A stretch of DNA of 35,563 nucleotides from Cerasicoccus frondis. GTDB taxonomy: Bacteria; Verrucomicrobiota; Verrucomicrobiia; Opitutales; Cerasicoccaceae. How positions within the stretch are numbered: the first letter of the stretch is position 1; every line of letters starts with the position of its first letter. The DNA is taken from assembly GCA_031296915.1 (NCBI GenBank), contig JAVDPC010000044.1, positions 1 through 35,563 of the forward strand, read 5' to 3'. Below are positions 33,001-35,563 of the stretch, piece after piece. A program made the translations under genes and the position numbers. Under the pieces are notes generated by a model that was given only the letters and a program-made list of their open reading frames with translations, was not told where the DNA came from and searched no databases.

Positions 33001-34437
33001 ATGAAGTTCAATTCAATCGACTTTGCAGTCTTCTTGCCGATTGTCTTTTTCCTCTACTGGGCAATGCGGAATCGGCGCCTGGGCTGGCAAAATCTACTGA
33101 TAGTGATCGCCAGCTACGTTTTCTACGGCTGGTGGGACTGGCGTTTTGTCAGCCTGCTCATCGTCAGCACTTTGTCTGACTACGGCATCGGGCTCGCCCT
33201 GGCGGGCAGCAGCGATGAGCGACGCCGAAAAATGCTGCTCATCAGCAGTCTGGCCATCAATCTAGGACTGCTGGGATTCTTCAAGTATTTCAATTTTTTC
33301 ATCGATTCAGTATCCGGCGCCTTCACGCTGTTCGGGCGGGAGATTACGACCTATTCGTTGAACGTCATCCTCCCGGTGGGCATCAGTTTTTATACCTTTC
33401 AGACGCTGAGCTACACCATCGACGTGTATCGCCGGAAGATCGAGCCCACCCGCGATTTCGTGGCGTTTGCCGCCTACGTCAGCTTTTTCCCACAGCTTGT
33501 CGCCGGTCCCATTGAACGGGCGGCTCATTTGCTGCCGCAGTTTCACCAGCAGCGGCAGTTCGACTACGGACTCGCCAAAGACGGGATGCGCCAGATCCTC
33601 TGGGGGCTGTTTAAAAAGGTCGTCATCGCCGATAATTGCGCGGTTTACGCCAACATGATTTTCGACAACTCGGCCGACTATTCCGGCAGCACGCTCTGGC
33701 TGGGCGCGTTCTTCTTTGCCTTCCAAATCTATGGCGATTTCTCGGGCTATTCGGACATCGCCATTGGCGTGGCGCGCCTGTTCGGCTTCGACCTGATGCG
33801 CAACTTCGCGTATCCTTACTTTGCCCGCGACATCGCGGAATTCTGGCGCCGCTGGCACATCTCGCTGACGACTTGGTTCCGTGACTATGTCTACATCCCA
33901 CTCGGTGGGAGCCGTGTCGATATTTCCCGGCAGATTCGCAATGTGTTCATCGTCTTCCTGGTCAGCGGGCTCTGGCATGGCGCGAACTGGACCTTCATCT
34001 GCTGGGGAGCCATTAACGCGCTCTATTTCCTGCCGCTCATGCTGCTTAAAAAGAACCGCAACCACCTGGACGTCACCGCGCAAGGCAAATGGCTGCCGGG
34101 CTGGCGAGAGCTCATGGGCATCGGCGTCACCTTCATCCTGACACTGATTGCCTGGGTGTTCTTCCGGGCCGAAAACGTTCCCCACGCCATCAGCTATCTC
34201 GGCGGCATGTTCTCGCCAAGCGCAGTCACGATGCCGGAAGAGCTGCCCAAGAAGGTGCTGCTGCTCGTTGCCTGCTTCCTAATGGTAGAGTGGCTCGGGC
34301 GGGACCAGCAATTCGCCATCCAAAAGCTGGGGCTACGCTGGCCGCGGGCAGTGCGCTGGAGCCTGTATTACGCCCTTATCCTCATGGTCTTCTTGCTGGG
34401 AGGTCAGGAACAGGAATTCATTTACTTCCAATTCTAA
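33001..34437 (+). CDS. MBOAT-family O-acyltransferase (AlgI-like)
   Basis: The 478-residue inner-membrane protein has about ten membrane segments and the AlgI/DltB-type signatures: NLLIVIASYVFYGWWDW near the N terminus, ILPVGISFYTFQTLSYTIDVYR, FFPQLVAGPIERA, FQIYGDFSGYSDIAIG, FWRRWHISLTTWFRDYVYIPLGGSR with His286, and the catalytic His326 in SGLWHGANW. MBOATs of this group carry acyl groups, usually acetyl, across the membrane for attachment to exopolysaccharide or cell-wall polymers. The next gene begins 1 bp after the stop and encodes an SGNH-like partner, the common pairing. No polysaccharide synthase is in the window, so the acceptor polymer is unknown. Confidence 0.93.
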   Translation: MKFNSIDFAVFLPIVFFLYWAMRNRRLGWQNLLIVIASYVFYGWWDWRFVSLLIVSTLSDYGIGLALAGSSDERRRKMLLISSLAINLGLLGFFKYFNFFIDSVSGAFTLFGREITTYSLNVILPVGISFYTFQTLSYTIDVYRRKIEPTRDFVAFAAYVSFFPQLVAGPIERAAHLLPQFHQQRQFDYGLAKDGMRQILWGLFKKVVIADNCAVYANMIFDNSADYSGSTLWLGAFFFAFQIYGDFSGYSDIAIGVARLFGFDLMRNFAYPYFARDIAEFWRRWHISLTTWFRDYVYIPLGGSRVDISRQIRNVFIVFLVSGLWHGANWTFICWGAINALYFLPLMLLKKNRNHLDVTAQGKWLPGWRELMGIGVTFILTLIAWVFFRAENVPHAISYLGGMFSPSAVTMPEELPKKVLLLVACFLMVEWLGRDQQFAIQKLGLRWPRAVRWSLYYALILMVFLLGGQEQEFIYFQF

Positions 34438-34438
34438 G

Positions 34439-35452
34439 ATGCGCAAATTCCTCTACGATCTTGGTTGTTTCCTGTTTCTCCCCGCCTGCATTGTGCTGTT
34501 TTTCACGGTGCTTTACGTGAAAATGGACCCCTACCAGGACCTGCGCAGTTACGATAATTACTCATGGACTTACTACCGCCAAGCGCTGGGTGATCTTTCA
34601 ACGAAGAAACTCCTGGCAAACCCAAAGCTGCGACCAGATTCGTTCATCTTCGGCAGTAGCCGGGCGACGAGCCTCTATGCCTGCTACCTGGAGCAAAAGC
34701 TGCCAGGCGCTCATTTTTATCAATTCGCGCATTGGAATGACAGCATCGGCGGCATCCTCAATAAGCTGAAATTCCTCGATGAGCATGGCTACGAAATCCG
34801 CAACGTGGTCATTGCCCTCGACACCGATCGAACCTTCGTCGGTAGCGGGAAACCGTTGGAGAACGACCATTATTTAATCAACGGCAAGCAGGCGCTGGAA
34901 TATTATTACGATCATTACCGCACCCTGGTTCCACCCAACGAATGGGAGAAAGTAAAGTTCCTGCTCGGCGATATGCCCAAAGAACAACGCCCAGATTGGC
35001 AATCGGATTTGCGGACCAATGATTCCAACCACTCCTGCACGGAAGAAACACTCGCAGCTTACGGGGATTTCCCGATGGACAGCGTGTATCGCACCAACAT
35101 TGAGAAGCTCATTCAGAACGGAAGGCTCTACCCCCGTAGCGCGGAAGCCAAGGTTCTCGACCCGCAAATTTCACCGCAGGAGATCGAAATGCTCCACGCC
35201 ATTCGCGAGCTTTTCGATCAGCATCAGACCAATTTCTATGTTTTCATCACGCCACTGTACGACCAGGCAAAATTCAATCCGAAAGACATGGCCATCCTTC
35301 AATCGACATTTGGAGACCGCCTTTTCGACTACTCAGGCGTCAACGAGATTACGGAAAATCAATACCTCTACTACGACGTCACGCACTACTACCGCCACAT
35401 CAGTAAACAGATCATCGACGAGATGCTCGCAGCGGGCAAAGACACTCCCTAA
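34439..35452 (+). CDS. Membrane-anchored SGNH-like acyltransferase partner
   Basis: The 337-residue protein has one N-terminal membrane anchor (about 7-27) and an extracytoplasmic domain. The serine block is FGSSRATS (Gly72, Ser73, Ser74), with Ser74 the likely nucleophile, and the Asp/His block is DVTHYYRH with Asp313 and His316 (D-x2-H). This layout matches AlgJ/AlgX-type or DltD-type partners that take the acyl group from the MBOAT protein and place it on a polymer. Overall similarity to a named family was not recognised, so the assignment rests on these motifs plus the 1-bp gap to the MBOAT gene. A hairpin (35442-35459) spans the stop codon. Confidence 0.8.
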   Translation: MRKFLYDLGCFLFLPACIVLFFTVLYVKMDPYQDLRSYDNYSWTYYRQALGDLSTKKLLANPKLRPDSFIFGSSRATSLYACYLEQKLPGAHFYQFAHWNDSIGGILNKLKFLDEHGYEIRNVVIALDTDRTFVGSGKPLENDHYLINGKQALEYYYDHYRTLVPPNEWEKVKFLLGDMPKEQRPDWQSDLRTNDSNHSCTEETLAAYGDFPMDSVYRTNIEKLIQNGRLYPRSAEAKVLDPQISPQEIEMLHAIRELFDQHQTNFYVFITPLYDQAKFNPKDMAILQSTFGDRLFDYSGVNEITENQYLYYDVTHYYRHISKQIIDEMLAAGKDTP

Positions 35453-35459
35453 GGAGTGT
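35442..35459 (+). terminator. Hairpin across the stop codon, weak terminator candidate
   Basis: ACACTCC-ctaa-GGAGTGT is a perfect 7-bp stem whose loop holds the stop codon of the SGNH-like gene. It is followed by TCGAAAAT rather than a T-run, so intrinsic termination is doubtful. Confidence 0.3.
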
Positions 35460-35563
35460 TCGAAAATGCAAAAAAGCGATTTCAACAGGTGGAGCCCGGT
35501 GTCCCTACCGGGCTTGTTTCATCCAGCGGGTTGACGGAGAGGCAATACCAAGCCCGGTAGGGA
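35456..35563. repeat. Short dispersed repeat, copy 2, with nested inverted repeats
   Basis: Positions 35456-35515 resemble 10283-10339. The hairpin AGCCCGGT-gtccct-ACCGGGCT (35493-35514) is perfect and followed by TTGTTTC, so it could end transcription. TCCCTACCGGGCTT (35502-35515) is repeated inverted at 35550-35563, so a larger alternative stem is possible. The element runs off the window end. Confidence 0.6.

Overview
The window looks like a chromosomal segment of a Gram-negative bacterium of the PVC group, most likely Verrucomicrobiota, class Opitutae. This is inferred, not proven. The signs are an outer-membrane efflux system, a FabV-type enoyl reductase, a YqeZ-NfeD-FloA flotillin operon, an SHD1-like secreted protein of a kind frequent in this phylum, high GC, and gene starts that almost all lack a Shine-Dalgarno sequence. 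No rRNA, tRNA, CRISPR array, phage gene or transposase was recognised.

Layout, left to right. 1-467: end of a dispersed inverted-repeat element, then a G-poor leader. 468-5317: fabV, an RmlD-like reductase, a glycerophosphodiester phosphodiesterase (minus) and an aldose-1-epimerase-like protein (minus), separated by repeat-rich spacers that hold a complete 272-bp MITE-like element, a second family of palindromes and a 113-nt long hairpin. 5463-10047: five tightly packed plus-strand genes, namely long NfeD protease, short NfeD, FloA, a DUF2059 secreted protein and a Pro/Gln-rich membrane protein. 10407-13965: fumarase class I (minus) diverging from a SulP anion transporter. 14073-15384: a secreted SHD1-like protein converging on a small membrane protein. 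15511-22113: a TetR regulator in one operon with an outer-membrane factor, an adaptor and an RND pump, with two matching candidate operators upstream. 22228-26530: an unrecognised small protein, a CBS-containing hybrid histidine kinase (minus) and pyruvate kinase with a clear terminator. 26814-32686 (minus): a three-gene operon of a pentaheme cytochrome c, a coiled-coil plus beta-barrel outer-membrane protein, and an inner-membrane MsrQ-like/FAD/2Fe-2S reductase. 33001-35452: an MBOAT O-acyltransferase and its SGNH-like partner.

The best candidate for an undescribed system is the minus-strand operon 26814-32686. Its products could form a route for electrons from NAD(P)H through an inner-membrane b-heme domain and a periplasmic multiheme cytochrome to an outer-membrane barrel whose proline-free helical domain is long enough to span the periplasm. 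The individual families are recognisable, but the combination resembles a porin-cytochrome conduit without being MtrCAB. The second candidate is the flotillin operon, which carries two extra membrane or secreted proteins that may be FloA partners. The repeats form at least three families (a TA-flanked MITE, a covarying palindrome family and a shorter dispersed repeat). They sit between genes and in places overlap gene ends.
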